Shown here: piece by piece, positions 1 through 13,400 of the stretch
How positions within the stretch are numbered: position 1 is the first letter of the stretch
Layout of the letters: each line of letters starts with the position of its first letter
DNA from: Apiosordaria backusii
Taxonomy: Eukaryota; Ascomycota; Sordariomycetes; Sordariales; Lasiosphaeriaceae
Assembly (NCBI GenBank): GCA_030549205.1
Contig: JAUKTV010000013.1
Coordinates: 372,001-436,000 of the forward strand
Direction of reading: 5' to 3'
DNA: 64,000 nucleotides
The notes under the pieces: generated by a model
Told to the model about the DNA's origin: nothing
The model's input: only the letters and a program-made list of their open reading frames with translations
The model's database searches: none
Program-made: the position numbers and the translations under genes

Positions 1-476
1 TCAGGAGGCTGTGTGAATGTCACACGCGCCAGGCACGCAGGATACCCAGTCACTGACTGACTGACCGAGTGACGCTTGGCGGGAGTAGCCGAGTACGTAC
101 ACTGCAGCCAGCAGAGATGATCCATGAAGCACGGGTTAGAGAATTGTATAAGAAGTATGAGAGGGTAGACACCTGAGGCGTCTGCTTGTTCTAGAAGATT
201 TCTTGGGACATTATTACCTATCTAAGAAGAACTAATTGCTCCCTTTTATTAGCGGGAGTTGGGTGCTTTGTCAGTTTTTTTTTCTCTCAAGTTTCATTTT
301 AGGGTGACTAAGGTACCTCTCATACGACTTGCTTTTACAACTACCTGATTCATCCCAACTTTTTTTTTTTTTTTTTGGTCAACAGCCTGAATTTGTTTAC
401 CAAGAAAATATACGGACACCTGACCTTACGACATACAATAGCATATTTTATCCTTTACACTTGTTGAATAGCGATA
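1..476. other. 5' flank of the INP54-like gene
   Basis: No gene is seen here. The stretch holds a short GACT-type repeat near 50-75, a homopolymer T tract at about 361-376 and AT-rich leader sequence immediately before the ATG at 477. It probably contains the promoter and 5' UTR of the downstream phosphatase gene. Confidence 0.5.
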
Positions 477-2312
477 ATGGGCCAACTCGAACACGGCCCC
501 AGCCTACCGTCGACGGCTGCTGCTGACATTAACACTGACATTGACGTCACCACCTCTACCGGTATCAACTCAAACAACAACAACAACAACAACAACAACG
601 CCAACAACAACGCAATGAAGTTCCCACAGGGATCGGTGGAACTGCTAATGCTGACGTTCAACTGCGCGAAAAACATCATCGACGTGCCGGTCTTTGGGGC
701 GCATTTGAGGGGTGCTGCTCTCGCGCAAGATGCTGCTGGCCCGTTGCCAGAACTGGTCGTGATGTATGTACCTTCTTATCTAGCTACCTCCCCACCCCCA
801 TCCCATCTGATCTCATGTTCGTAAAGTTCATCTGATCTCAACGTGTGCTAACACAATGGGCGTAGGTCACTCCAAGAAATCGCGCCCCTCTCCTACTCCT
901 TCCTCGGGGAGTGGTTCCTCAGTTCTTACTACACCGCCTTTGGGGAGGCGCTCAATCTTGCGGTTGGGGGTCTGGCAGAGGGACAGGGGGAGAGAAAAAG
1001 GTACACGTTGGTAAAAGGGAAGAATGTCGGGATGACGGCGGTGTTGGTTTTTGCGCTTCATCCTGAACGGTTGAATAGAGATGGGATGGAGGAGGGGGAG
1101 GTGGGGTTTGGGGCGGCGGATATGGGGAATAAAGGGGCGGTGGGGGTCAGGGTTGTTTACACTGATGGGGATGGGAATGGGGATGGGAATGGGAAGGGAA
1201 CAGCAGAGATGACGTTTGTTGCGACGCACTTGGCGGCGATGGAGTGGAATTTGAAGAAACGGAATGCGAACTGGAGGGCGATTGTGGCTGGGTTGGTGTT
1301 TGAGGATCCGTTGGGGGTGTTGAAGGGGGTTGTTTTGCCAAAGAGGAGGGGGGAGAGGGAGAGGGAGAGGGAGAGGGAGAGGGAGAGGGAGAGGGTTGAT
1401 CGGACGGGGGCTGGGGAGAGGAGCCAGCCGGTGAGGATGGGGACGGGTGGGGGGATGGATAGTAGTGAGGAGGAGGATCAGCCGCTTCTTTCGGCGGGGG
1501 AGAGTTTTGATGTTGGGGTTGATGGGGATGATGATGCACCGAGATTGACGAAGGAACAGAGGGAGAGGCTGCAGGAGATTAGTATCTTCAAGCCGAGCTC
1601 GCATTTGTTTGTTGCGGGGGATTTGAACTACCGGATTTCGAGCACGGCGCCACCGCAGGGTTCGAGGTTTCCTTGTTTTGATAAGGATTCGGAGCATCAT
1701 TATAGTCGGTTTTTCTCACGGGATCAGCTTACGCAGGAGAGGTTGGCGGGGAGGACGTTTCATGGGATGAGTGAAGCGGCTGTTGGGTTTGGGCCGACGT
1801 ATAAATATGATGTTTTGCCGGGGCCGGAAGGGGCGGAGAATGAGGAGGCTGTGAGGGAGGGGAGGGAGGTGAATGGGGTGAAGGAGGTTCCTTGGAAGTT
1901 TGCGGGGCATCGGTGGCCGGCGTGGACGGATAGGGTGCTTTATTCTGCGGCTGAGGGGCAGGAGAAGGGGGTGCAAGTGGTGAGGTATGATAGTTTGCCT
2001 GTGGTGGAGAGTAGTGATCATAGGGCGGTGTTTTTGAGGGTTAGGGTGCCTTTGACGGGGCAGGAGAAGGGGGTGACGGAACGGGGGGTAAAATTGGAGG
2101 CGGAGGAGGGGGGGGTGCAAGGAAGGAAAAAGGAGTTGCCGGTTGATATTGATGTTTACTCTTGGGAGCGGAGGCAAAAGGCCAGGAGAAGGGAGTTGAT
2201 TGTTGGGTTGTTGGCGTTGGTTTGGAGTACTAAGGAGGGAGCTGTTTTCTTGGGGACGGTGGCCATGGTTGGGATGGGGTGGTGGTGGTTTGCTAAGGGG
2301 GGTTTGGTTTGA
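477..2312 (+). CDS. INP54: Inositol polyphosphate 5-phosphatase, tail-anchored (INP54-like)
   Basis: Two exons (477-763 and 866-2312) encode 577 residues. The 102-nt intron has a GTATGT donor, a CTAAC branch site and a TAG acceptor, and splicing joins the frame at a split Met before SLQEIAPL. Signature motifs of the 5-phosphatase fold are GNKGAV (about 183), THLAAMEWN (about 216), GDLNYR (about 347), PAWTDRVLY (about 447) and SSDHRAV (about 478). The last 35 residues are a hydrophobic segment ending a few residues before the stop, so the protein is probably tail-anchored. In yeast, Inp54p is a tail-anchored ER enzyme that removes the 5-phosphate of PI(4,5)P2. That role is inferred here. Exon 1 encodes a poly-Asn run from (AAC)n, and exon 2 an Arg-Glu run (about 257-273) from a (GAGAGG)n tract between catalytic motifs. 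Third positions are strongly G-biased. Confidence 0.87.
1351..1394 (+). repeat. (GAGAGG)n coding microsatellite
   Basis: A hexamer purine repeat inside exon 2 of the 5-phosphatase gene encodes alternating Arg-Glu. It lies in a loop between the THLAA and GDLNYR catalytic motifs, so length changes by whole repeats would stay in frame. Confidence 0.9.
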
Positions 2313-3043
2313 GGGGGGTTGGAGTTTTGAATTGAAGGTATATATGGAGTGGATTGGTATCGGATGGAGTATATAAGCACAGCGATTCATACAGCGGAGA
2401 TGACTTATGGAGTAATTGGGATACCCGACTCAGTATTTGCTAATAGACATAATATCTCGAAGCGAACATATGAATGGGCTTGACAAGTCTCTTGAGAGAG
2501 AACAACGTGTGCCAGCATTGTCAAAACCTGGGTGTATGGCAACTTTTATCGTTTAATGAGTTATCACTCATCTTGTGTTATTGATTTCGCACTGCTCTTC
2601 ACAACTAGGTATACAGCTACCCTCCACCAGCTATAGCGATATGTTGAAGTCATACCCAGATATGCACCGTTGCATCCCCCTGTCTTTCACGCATTCATGT
2701 TCATAAACTTCTGCTCAACCTTTCTCATCTGACGGCCCATACGCCCCAATTCCACTCCTCTGAACGCCTCAGTTCCAACTCCCAGATATCTTGTATATAT
2801 AGCGCAATCCACAAACTCATACCACCCCGCCAACCTTCAGTGATCCAGCCACAAACAAAACTCAATTCCCAACTAGGCTTTCCAAAACGCCGTTCAAAAC
2901 CAAAAGGGGTGCCCAACAGGGGCAGTGTCTGCAACACCTCGAAAAAAACACAAAAGAAAACATGGTATCCCCACTCACTAGACCACTAGCAACCCAATCC
3001 CAAACAAACCAAAAAGGGAATCTACCCGCTAGACACCAACAAG
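2313..3043. other. Convergent intergenic region
   Basis: This 3' to 3' interval between the 5-phosphatase (+) and PKA (-) genes shows no coding signal. TATATA-like stretches occur near 2340-2375 and 2795, but no gene begins after them. It probably holds the two 3' UTRs. Confidence 0.5.
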
Positions 3044-4418
3044 TCAAAAGTCCTTGAAGTACTCATCATACCTCTCCGCCATATCATCCGTATACTCCTC
3101 CCTCCTCTCGTCATCCTCGGGATAAATATCAAAACACTGCGCATCCCCCGGGTACCTTACCGGCGGCAAGATTGGCCCCTTGTATTTCCTCGCCATCACC
3201 GCGTCCCAGTCCACCCCTCGGAAAAAAGGATGTGCTTTTACTCTCGCAGCGCCCCCGCTAATATTTCCCAGCCGCCGTGACCGGTCGACGGTGCAGAACT
3301 GGCGGATTATGTCCTTGGCTTCTGGGGAGATGGGTGGGTCTTGAGGAAATAGTACTGGTTTTTCGACGATTCTGACCGATCATGTTAGTACATGAGATAT
3401 GAAAAGAGGGGGGCCAGGGGAGGCAAACTGTTTGTAAATCTCAATAGGATTTGAATGCCAAAACGGCGGGTACCCGGTCAGGAATTCATAAATCAAAATC
3501 CCCAACGCCCACCAGTCAACCGCTGTTGTGTGGCCCTTGTTATGGATCACCTCCGGAGCGAGGTACTCTGGCGTCCCGCAAAGCGTATAAGTCTCTTCTG
3601 GATGGTCGTTTTGATTGTTGCCCAGCCTCTTCGCAAACCCAAAGTCTACGAGCTTGATGTGCCCATCTGCGTCCAGCAGTAAGTTCTCGGGCTTCATATC
3701 CCGGTAGGCGATGCCGCCTTGGTGCTCGTGAAGGTACTCCAATACTAGAACTATCTCGGCAGCGTAGAACTTGGCCATGTCCTCGTCGAAACGGCGGTAT
3801 TTGCGGAGGTAGGTGAAGAGTTCCCCCCCGGGAATGTAATCGAGCACGATGTACAGAAATTCATGGTCGGAAAATGAGGCTTGGAAGGAGGTGATGAAGG
3901 GGTGGCCCGAGACGTCGGAGAGGATCTGCCGCTCGTGGCGGACGTGGTCGATTTGCTTTAGTTTTATTACTGAAAGACAGAAACGTTAGTGTGGTTTAGG
4001 GTTATATGGCAGAGAATCCGTACCTTCGGTCTTCCGGAGAATTTTGAGGGCATAGACTTTGCTGCGATCGGCTTCGGTACCGTGCGATGGCCGGACAAGA
4101 CATACTCGCGCAAAGGTTCCTGCGCGATTGCGGTGGTTAGTACAAGACTCGGGTACTACAAAGTGAGAACCACAACTTACCCGTCCCCAATGTCCTCACT
4201 CTTTGAAAGTCGGCCAGACAGAGCTTCTTGGATGTCAAGTCAAAAGGTTCCTGGTTGCGAGCGTCTATCCTCTGTTGCGATTGCTGTTGTTGCTGTTTCG
4301 CAGCATTCGCCGCCGCCGCCGCCATCAATGGGTGAAGACCTCCACTACTACCACCACCATTACTTGTTGCTCCCCCCGGCGAAAGGGGTTGCTGTGAATG
4401 CGCAACAGTGGCAGCCAT
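3044..4418 (-). CDS. cAMP-dependent protein kinase catalytic subunit
   Basis: Four exons on the minus strand (4181-4418, 4024-4119, 3429-3969, 3044-3371) encode 400 residues. The ATG at 4418 is the first in frame. An Ala/Gln-rich N-terminus precedes the kinase domain. Visible AGC-kinase features are the Gly loop LGTGTFARV, spanning the first intron, YALKILRK with the catalytic Lys, YRDMKPENLLLD, VDFGFAKRL, the activation loop TYTLCGTPEYLAPEV and a C-terminal FKDF tail like the FxxF hydrophobic motif of PKA. The family phosphorylates Arg-rich Ser/Thr sites once cAMP releases the regulatory subunit, and controls growth, carbon sensing and development in fungi. Intron donors are GTAAGT, GTACGG and GTTTGC. 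Fungi usually have two paralogues, and I cannot say which one this is. Confidence 0.95.
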
Positions 4419-6074
4419 CGTGAAGCCAGACACCTAATGAGTGCTAACTGCCGAGCCAGGAATGAGGCCTAAACGGGAAGAGCCGGCGGTTTATGGAGGC
4501 TTCGCCACTGAGGATGAATAATATGGAGGAGCCAGCGTCGCTATTTGACGAAAGATACAAAAGACCTTTCGCAAACAGGTACTTGAGTATCCAAGGTTCA
4601 GCGGCCGGCACGAGAAGTAGACTACGGGGGGAGACAGCGTTGCTGGTGAGCGCTATGAGATCAGAAGGAGGAGCCCAGCCTCAGGGTCACAGTGGGTGAG
4701 GCCGGGCTGAGAGGGGGACTAGTGATGCGATGAGGGGGACCGACGGCAAAGGACGGATGAACAATGACGGGGTGTGGTGGATGCGGGTGTTATCTGCGGC
4801 TCGGGTCGCGGGGTATGTATTGGAGGGCGTGGGGTGCAAGCAAGAGGGGCTCGAGGTTCAAGGGGGAACGACGGGGACAAAGGGGGGGGGGGGGGCCGAT
4901 TCTTTAGAGGCACTGCTGCTGAAGAAGAGATCCTGGCATGTTGATGGCCAGCGGATGACGTTTGACATGCAGCTTGACGGTTCCAAGCATCTGCTGGCAG
5001 TGCGCAAAGTCTCGGGTGTTTTCGATGGCAGGTCCGCTCTAGCCTTGGCATTGACGAATCAGGATCGGGACGAGTTGGACGGCAGTGGTGATGATGGCTG
5101 AGTCGACCTTACCTAGGATTAGGGATATCAAAGGACAAGTACATACCCGGAAGCAGCGGCGCCTACGGGATAGTGTATACCTGGCATTCAAACCGAAACG
5201 TGCCGACCAGGTTCTGATGCCGGAAGGACCCCTGGGGTCGGAGTTGGACTGGCGTTTCGTTTCAATCTGTGCCTACAGCAGCATCCTCAAGGGATCCTCG
5301 AAGGCAACGTGAGCGAGGCAAATGGGCACATGCCCAAATTTTTGGCTGTCTTGGTTGAAACCAGGCCCTAGCGCAAACAGGATACTCGTAAGAATACTAG
5401 ACAGCTGTGTTGATTTCATTGCGGCCCTCGTGATCCGAATCCATGATGGTTCCTGTCGACCTGGTGACGCGAGCTGCCGGCAGCGAGTTATCAGTAGCAG
5501 TAGCCTGAACTAGAGTGGATGAGAGCAATAGTGAGCTTTAAACGATGTTGAACGAAGATGGGATGGATGGAATGGCTGTGAGACGGCTTGTCAGCTGCTT
5601 TTGGTAAGATGAAGTTCTGACACCTGTGAGCCTGTGACTTAGGCTTGCTCTAGCGCACCCCCTTGCCACAAGATCCGAGCTCAGCTCGGGGTCGGGTCCA
5701 GGGTTGGCTATGGGAACATTGAGACCCCACAATCCACAACCGCGCCAAAGCCTCCAGCTGCATGGACACTGTGCTGCCAGGCTTCTGTCAGTCCGTCTCG
5801 AAGCACCGGCAACACCAAGCAAACAACAGCCTCGCTCTAAGCTGAGGCATTCGACTGTAAACAGCGATACTAGATACTATAACGCTGTTCAAGACACACA
5901 CCGACACGCACGCACATACATTGCCGGGCAATGCAATCCGACCATCTCGAGCCTTGACCCAACGCCGAGCCCGCCCTGCGAACTTGTGAACCTCTCCCCC
6001 GCTGCCGCCGCAGGGCCAGCACCAGCACCACCAGAATACTCTTTTGAATAGACAATACACGCAATAATCTCGTC
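4419..6074. other. Divergent promoter region, PKA and Gyp2-like genes
   Basis: This 1.66-kb interval lies between two divergent genes. It contains a poly-G run near 4884-4896 and no recognisable coding sequence. The final 100 bp before 6075 are AC-rich with short CT patches, as is usual for fungal 5' leaders. Confidence 0.5.
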
Positions 6075-9000
6075 ATGTTGAACCTCTCCAGCTTTGTGCA
6101 AAAAGCCCAACAGCTACTGGACCCCAACCAGGGTCTGAACCTCACCGACTCGGACAGGAATCCATCCAAAGCGTCGCTCTTCCAAGCCCAGTTTAGACTT
6201 CCGGCCTCCCAACATCCACTCTACGAGATCACGGCCGAACTTACCATCCCCCTTGCCAACGCCACACAGAGCGACAGAGACCGGGAAAGAGGCTACCAAT
6301 ACGCAGGAAAGCTTCACCTGTCTGAGTCCTATCTCTGCTTCTCTACCACGCCATCCAGTTTCCTGCAGTCCGCAAGCACACCGACCTCGTCCATATTTAC
6401 CGGCCAGACACACGGAGGAGGGCCGAGCGGGAATGGCTTTACATTTCCTCTTTCCTCCATTCGGAGGGTTGAGCGGCTTCATAGTCAAAACTTTCAGGTA
6501 AGGAGCCTCCTCTCTAACCACTACAATTCCGCGTTGGCTGACAATGAATCCCTCCATAGTTCGCCCTAGCTATCAGCACGTGGAACGGTATAAGTCAAGA
6601 AGCGGCCAAGGAAAAGGATAAGAAGGATCTAAGAGAGCAACGAATTACCATCCAACTCGCCAGTAGCCGGCAGGCATGCGAAAGATTCTGCGATGGTCTC
6701 AAAAAAGGACTCCGGACCAACGTTGGAAATGTTGCAAAACTAAAAAAGGTAATGAGCGAGTGTTATTCCGAATACCTTCTTCGACCCGAAGAACAGAAGA
6801 ATGCGACTCCTCCTGATGCCGGCTTGGGCCTCATCTTCAAGTACCCGGGCGACCCCAAGAAGCTTCGGGACAGGGCCAAGATGCGACTATGGGCCGAATA
6901 CTTGAGGGATAACGGCCGAAATGCGACACTAATCCGCCAGCCTACCTTTCATAAACTAATCAGAGTCGGCTTGCCAAACCGGCTGAGGGGTGAAATGTGG
7001 GAGCTCACATCTGGCTCGCTATATCTGCGGCTAGAAAACCCCACGCTCTATGCCGATACGCTCGCCAAGCATTCGGGTATGGAATCTTTGGCCATCGATG
7101 AAATCGAAAAGGACTTGAATCGCAGTCTTCCAGAGTATCCCGGCTTTCAGAGTGAAGAGGGAATTGGCCGACTTCGCCGAGTCCTGACTGCCTACAGCTG
7201 GGTCAATGCCGATGTTGGCTACTGTCAGGCCATGAATATTGTCGTCGCGGCCTTGTTAATCTACATGTCGGAAGCCCAGGCCTTCTTTCTTCTTTCCACC
7301 CTTTGTGACCGGCTGGTGCCAGGGTACTATTCAACCACCATGTACGGCACTCTCCTTGACCAGAAGGTATTTGAGTCTTTGGTGGAAAAGACTATGCCCA
7401 TTTTGTGGGAGCATCTTGTAAAGAGCGACGTCCAGTTGTCTGTGGTATCACTTCCTTGGTTCCTCTCGCTCTACATCAACTCCATGCCTCTTGTCTTCGC
7501 CTTCAGAGTCTTGGACGTATTTTTTGTCGAGGGTCCCAAGGTGCTATTCCAGGTTGGCTTGGCCATCTTGAGAATCAATGGAGAGGAACTTTTGGATGCG
7601 GCAGATGATGGTGCCTTTATCTCGGTTCTCAAGTCTTACTTTTCCCGCCTCGATGAATCGGCTCACCCCAAATCAGAGAACCCCAAGCTCAGGGCGGTTA
7701 CTCGGTTCCAAGAGCTCATGGTGGTGGCCTTCAAGGAGTTTTCGGCCATCACGCATAACAGCATCACCGAGCTTCGCCTGAAAAATAAGGATGCTGTCTT
7801 GAACAATATCGAGAGCTTTGCAAAGCGCACTGCCATCAGGAACCTTGGGCCCGATAGCAAGCTTCTCAGCGCCGATGAGCTGGCCGCCTTGTACGACAGA
7901 TTTTACGGTGTGTTGTATGAAAGACAGCAGCGGGACCATATCATCAAACAGGAGCAGGCAAGGCGAGCTAAGAACAATCGCTCACGGGCTGCTGTTGAAG
8001 CACACGATGATCATGGCGTCGAGAAAGGCCGGGTCGGCTTGGGACCAAGCACCAGTCTCATGGACTATGATGCCTTCCGCGAGTTTCTTGCGGGCATGTC
8101 CAAGTGGGCCATCTCCGACGCACCCAGCACGCCGCGCCGTGAGACAGTGGGAGACAAACAGGCGGGCTTTTACGCCAGTTTTAGACGAACTGACGCTACT
8201 TTGTCCCCCTGGGGCGCAGGCCCCGAGCCGGCAAACCACGAGTTTCTCGAAAGACTATTCAGGAAGTGGGATGTGGGCTCCGCCTCAGCCCTCACCCTCC
8301 AGAATGTCGTGTCGGGCATGGCTCGCATCAAAGGGAAGCGCGACATTATGGGCACAATCAATTACTTTTTCGAATTACACGATGACGACGGGGACGGCAA
8401 GGTTGATCGCGAAGGCATATTGCGCATGTCCGAAGCCCTGCTCTTCCTGTCCCGCCGCGGACTCGAAGGCACCCTGAGCCCGTCGAGTTCTAGCCTCACC
8501 TTGAGCACTGACAATGTAAACGGCGGCGGTGAGGCCCCAGGCCAGTCTGTTAATGAGAGATTCCTTGGCAGCGTCAGCGCCTTCATCAGGAGATGCTTCG
8601 AATATGCCGACCCGGATCATCCTCAGAACCAGAATGCGATCCAAGACGTGCAAGAAAGGCTAGACGCGCAGAAGCTCGAGGACATAGTTGATGAAGAGCT
8701 CGCAGACCCCGACGCCTTCGCGATTGGCGATGACGACGATGAGGACGACGATCTGTTGACTATGGAATCACCAACCGCAAGCCCCAAAACGGCAGCCATC
8801 CGACCTGACAAAAAGTCCGGCCAGCCGCCTGAACTACAGCTGAATTCATCATCCTCAGGACTGAGAGCAGACGATGACGGCATGTCCGCACGAAGACGGG
8901 TGTCCAAGGCCCAGTCAGAGAAAGCCAACGCCGCATTGGACCCGTCCAACCCACTACATATTACTCTGCCAACATTCCGCATGGTTGTGCTTGCAGATGA

Positions 9001-9610
9001 GCTGCTGGAGCAATTTTTTGAATCATCCTTTCCAACATCCTTCCACATCATTGAGGGTCTGGCCTCCTCGGCAACACCAACCAGCGCATCGTCCTTGACT
9101 ACCTTTTCTAGTCTCGGTATTGGCGCCGGACGAGCTGTTAACGCCGCGCTCGGTGGCACTGCCGGGGCACCGGGTGCTCCTGCTGGTGGCCGAGGTCTGC
9201 GTGGTGTGCTGGACAACATCGTCACGGATGGGATGCGCGTGGCAGCCGAGGTCCGCCGTAGAATGGAGGAGGCTCAGCGCGAGCTGGAGAAGAACGCACT
9301 GCCTGGTCAGCGGAACGAAGACGAGGACGATGAAGACGAAGACGATGCGGGCATTGAACGACCACCAGGGGCTGGAAAGAGCGGTGGGGCATATTCCGGT
9401 GATGCGGAACGGCGAAGCGTGCGGAGTTCGGACCGAGACCTCTTAACAGGTGCAGACGCAGAAGCCAGTGACGCGACCGCGGCAGCAGCGGGACGCGCCA
9501 GCGGGAGCCTTGAGGGTGGAAGTGGTGGGAATGGGCCCGGCAATGATGGGTCCGGCAAGGGGGCGGGGGCGGGGGCTGGCAAAGTTGTGGGGGTCGAGTT
9601 TGACGGCTAG
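6075..9610 (+). CDS. GYP2: GRAM/TBC/EF-hand Rab GTPase-activating protein (Gyp2/Mdr1 type)
   Basis: Two exons (6075-6497, 6560-9610) encode 1,157 residues. The intron has a GTAAGG donor and a TAG acceptor and joins in phase 0. The N-terminal 200 residues look like a GRAM domain. The TBC domain spans roughly 275-470 and keeps both catalytic fingers: the arginine finger IEKDLNR (about 323-329) and the glutamine finger in VGYCQAMN (about 364). An EF-hand-like loop DDDGDGKVDREG lies near residue 750, with Asp at positions 1, 3, 5 and 9 but Gly instead of Glu at position 12. Two acidic tracts and a Gly/Ala-rich tail follow. Yeast Gyp2/Mdr1 and animal TBC1D9 share this order and stimulate GTP hydrolysis on Rab proteins in vesicle traffic. 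The exact Rab target cannot be read from sequence. Confidence 0.93.
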
Positions 9611-10452
9611 GGGGCGTGGAACTCGGACCATGGCACAACCTGATAACGCCATGGCATAGATGGGGCATGGCTGGGATTCAAGTTTTACACTTGTCATTTC
9701 TTTTTCGTGCCGGCACTTGGTTGGTGTTGGTGTTAATATCATCATCAGTTTTATGGATCGGGCTTTGGGACGAGCGGACGGGTGTTGGGAGTATGGGAAG
9801 GAAGCAATTGTAAGTGAGTTTTGGCGAGGCGAGGCATGGCTTCTACTGATGTACAACCCAACGTGTTAGGTATCTGAATGGTAGCATAAACAGCTCTTAC
9901 AAATATTCATGGTTCAATGGATCACTTTTCCGTCTTTATTGCAAGCATTGCTCGTCATTCTAGGCCCTTAATCATCTCTCTCTACCCTTGCTCTCTACCA
10001 TCTTCTACATTCCCTGGAAATTCTCTCGATCGATTGCCCCTTCCTCCCTTTTTATCCCTGAAATTCGGTCCAAAAGCTCTAGCATGGCAGGACTGAGACA
10101 AGCAGGAATTCTCCCCTCTCCTTACTGTCTCTACACTTTTATTTTACCCACCTCTCAATCAACATTCCATGCCCCAATCGCCCTGTCTTGGTCGCGTCAA
10201 CAGCCATGGGAAAGTTCATCGCGTTCGCGACGCCAAAGTCACGATGGCCCTCATATACAAGCCCACGCTGTTTGGATCGCTCGCGGGCCGCTATCAAGAG
10301 CCTTCTCTCGTCAGCTTCCTGAGGCTACGTTTCGCAGTCACTCCTTCCTGTCTGCGTAGCCCAAGTCTTCTGTTGACTCGTCACTTGGCAGTCCTTCGCT
10401 ATCACACCTTTCCTCAAGAGAACCTCCTCTGCCTCGCGAGGCACCCGCAACG
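9611..10452. other. 3' UTR of GYP2 and promoter of the WSC mucin gene
   Basis: No gene is seen here. The second half becomes pyrimidine-rich (about 9970-10160), typical of a fungal promoter and leader ahead of the ATG at 10453. Confidence 0.5.
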
Positions 10453-13400
10453 ATGCGGAACCAGACAGGCCTGGCCGTTCTGGCCGTGCTCCTGGCCGTT
10501 TTGAATTATGCAAGCATTGCTAATGCGCAAGCCTATTATGGCACAGTACAGCGTGAGATTCAAGCCTGTGGATCTGACAATTTCATTAGTTTAGGTTGCT
10601 TCAAGGATTTCCTTGCCAGCGTTCAGCCGACATACTTCCAATTCGATCCCCAGGGCTATCTGCCGTCAGATCCCTCGAGAAGTTTTCCAGGATGGAGTCC
10701 AGGTTCCAACTACAACTCGACCGTAACCGGTCTCGACTGCGCCCGAGCCTGCCGTGGGTTTGGGTACAAGTTTGCGGCCATGAGAGATAACTCTTGCAGA
10801 TGCGGAATCCAGTTGCCGACGGGCTACAATCCAACACAAGATGCTGTCTGCCAGGTTACTTGCAACGGCAACAACAACCAGACCTGCGGTGGCGGTCAAG
10901 ACGCTCAAATCTATGTCGACCCTTCCTTTGCCGCCAACGGGCAGGTGCCGATTCTCATGAACAATCCCAGCATTGCTCAGTACTATCAACACATGGGCTG
11001 CTTCTACTCCCCCAACGGCTTCCCATCGGGAGACAGCCGTGCCACTTTCACTGTACCTAGCATCGACGAGTGCTTCAGCAGATGCGCTGGTCTGGGTTAC
11101 CCCCTCGTGGCAGGCATTACAGACTCGTATGGATCTGGTTTTCTCTACATACTGAGGGCAAATGCTAACATGAGCCAGTGGCCAAACTCGATGCTTTTGT
11201 GGAACAACCTTTGGCTTCCCGTCTTTTCGAGCACGGCCAGAACTCCTTTCCACGCCAGGGGACTGCAACACAACATGCACGTCAAGTGGAAGGTGAGTAC
11301 CTCTTGGTTTAAGGGGAGGTCATGCTGGGGAGCGCAGAGTTGACAAGCTGTATCATAGTACCAACGGAGATTGCGATCTGGCCACCACAAGGTGTTGCGG
11401 GCGTGGTTCCTACATGCCTGTGTACATCAACCCCGAGCTTCAGGGCTGCTACTCACCCGTCATCCCAGGCTTCAAGGCATCCCAAGCTGAGCCAGATTAT
11501 GAGTGTGTCGACGTTCCGACGAGTCTCCTGGGCCCCCCAAAGACTCTGGCCCAGCCAAGTTATCCTGCCAGTCTCATCATCGACACTGGGCCAGCTCTCA
11601 TTCGGCCTCCTTCTGTCACAGCAGGGCAGCGTATTTACCTTCTGAATGGCTGTTACGGACAGAATGCGCTTACCGTGTTTGACCCGGCCCTTTCACTCAT
11701 CACAACAAACATTATCCCTGCGACACTGGAGAATTGTGCAAGTATTTGCAACGACGCCGCCTATGATGTGATGGGGATGGTCAATGGACGAGATTGCTAC
11801 TGTTCCTCGACTGTAACGCCCGGCCTCTCATTTGATAGCATGGGCACATGTAGAATTGCATGCTTGGATGCCAACAATATTGCCTGCGGTGGCCCAAACA
11901 GTCCGGTTGTCTACGCTGTCAATGGAGGGGGCGTGTTTTCGTCTTATGTATCCACCCAGCTGATTACCCCTTATCCAACTTATAACTGCCTTGGCCAAAG
12001 TAAGTGTTATACCGTTCTATCACCCCTAACTAATTCTGCCCGAGCTAATGAGGCTGGCCAGCTACCTCATTCACGACGACCAGCACCACAACCACTTCCA
12101 CGACAACTTCTGTCGAGACCAGCACATCAACCACCACTACAACCACTACATCCACGAGCACTACCACAGACACTCTTTCTACTACCTCGACCGAGACATC
12201 CACGACGACAACGACCACAGAGACAACAACTACAAGCACATCAACCAGTCTGACTGAGACTACCACAACCAGCACATCAACCAGTCTGACTGAGACTACC
12301 ACCACGGGCACATCTACGTCAAGCACAACCACAGAGACAACAACTACAAGCACATCAACCAGTCTGACTGAGACTACCACAACCAGCACATCAACCAGTC
12401 TGACTGAGACTACCACCACGGGCACATCTACGTCAAGCACAACCACAGAGACAACAACTACAAGCACATCAACCAGTCTGACTGAGACTACCACAACCAG
12501 CACATCAACCAGTCTGACTGAGACTACCACCACGGGCACATCTACGTCAAGCACGACCACAGAGACAACAACTACAAGCACATCAACCACAAGCACCACA
12601 ACCACTGATACCTCAACATCCAGTACCACAACCACCGAGACGTCAACTACTAGTACTACCACCACGGGCACATCTACGTCAAGCACAACCACAGAGACAA
12701 CAACTACAAGTACATCCACCACAAGCACCACAACCACTGATACCTCAACATCCAGTACCACAACCACCGAGACGTCAATTACTAGTACTACCACCACGGG
12801 CACATCTACGTCAAGCACGACCACAGAGACAACAACTACAAGCACATCTACAAGTCTGACAACGACTAGTTCAACATCCAGTACCACAACCACCGAGACA
12901 TCAACTACTAGTACTACCACCACGGACACATCTACGTCAAGCACAACCACAGAGACAACAACTACAAGTACATCCACCACAAGCACCACAACCACTGATA
13001 CCTCAACATCCAGTACCACAACCACCGAGACGTCAATTACTAGTACTACCACCACGGGCACATCTACGTCAAGCACGACCACAGAGACAACAACGACAAG
13101 CACATCTACAAGTCTGACAACGACTAGCTCCACCTCTACCAGTCTCACAACAACCACAACGACTGACACGTCCACGACTAGCACCACAACGACTGGGACA
13201 TCTACGTCAAGCACGACCACAGAGACAACAACTACAAGCACATCTACAAGTCTGACAACGACTAGTTCAACATCCACCAGCCTAACAACCACTAGTTCAA
13301 CATCTACCAGTCTCACAACAACCACAACGACAAGCACATCAACCAGTTTGACTGAGACTACCACAATAAGCACATCAACCAGTCTGACTGAGACTACCAC

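Noticed and set aside
867..2390. Long minus-strand frames (277 and 224 codons) opposite the 5-phosphatase gene
   Set aside because: They are antisense shadows of a strongly G-biased coding strand, are Pro/Leu/His-rich with no domain, and overlap a well-supported gene.
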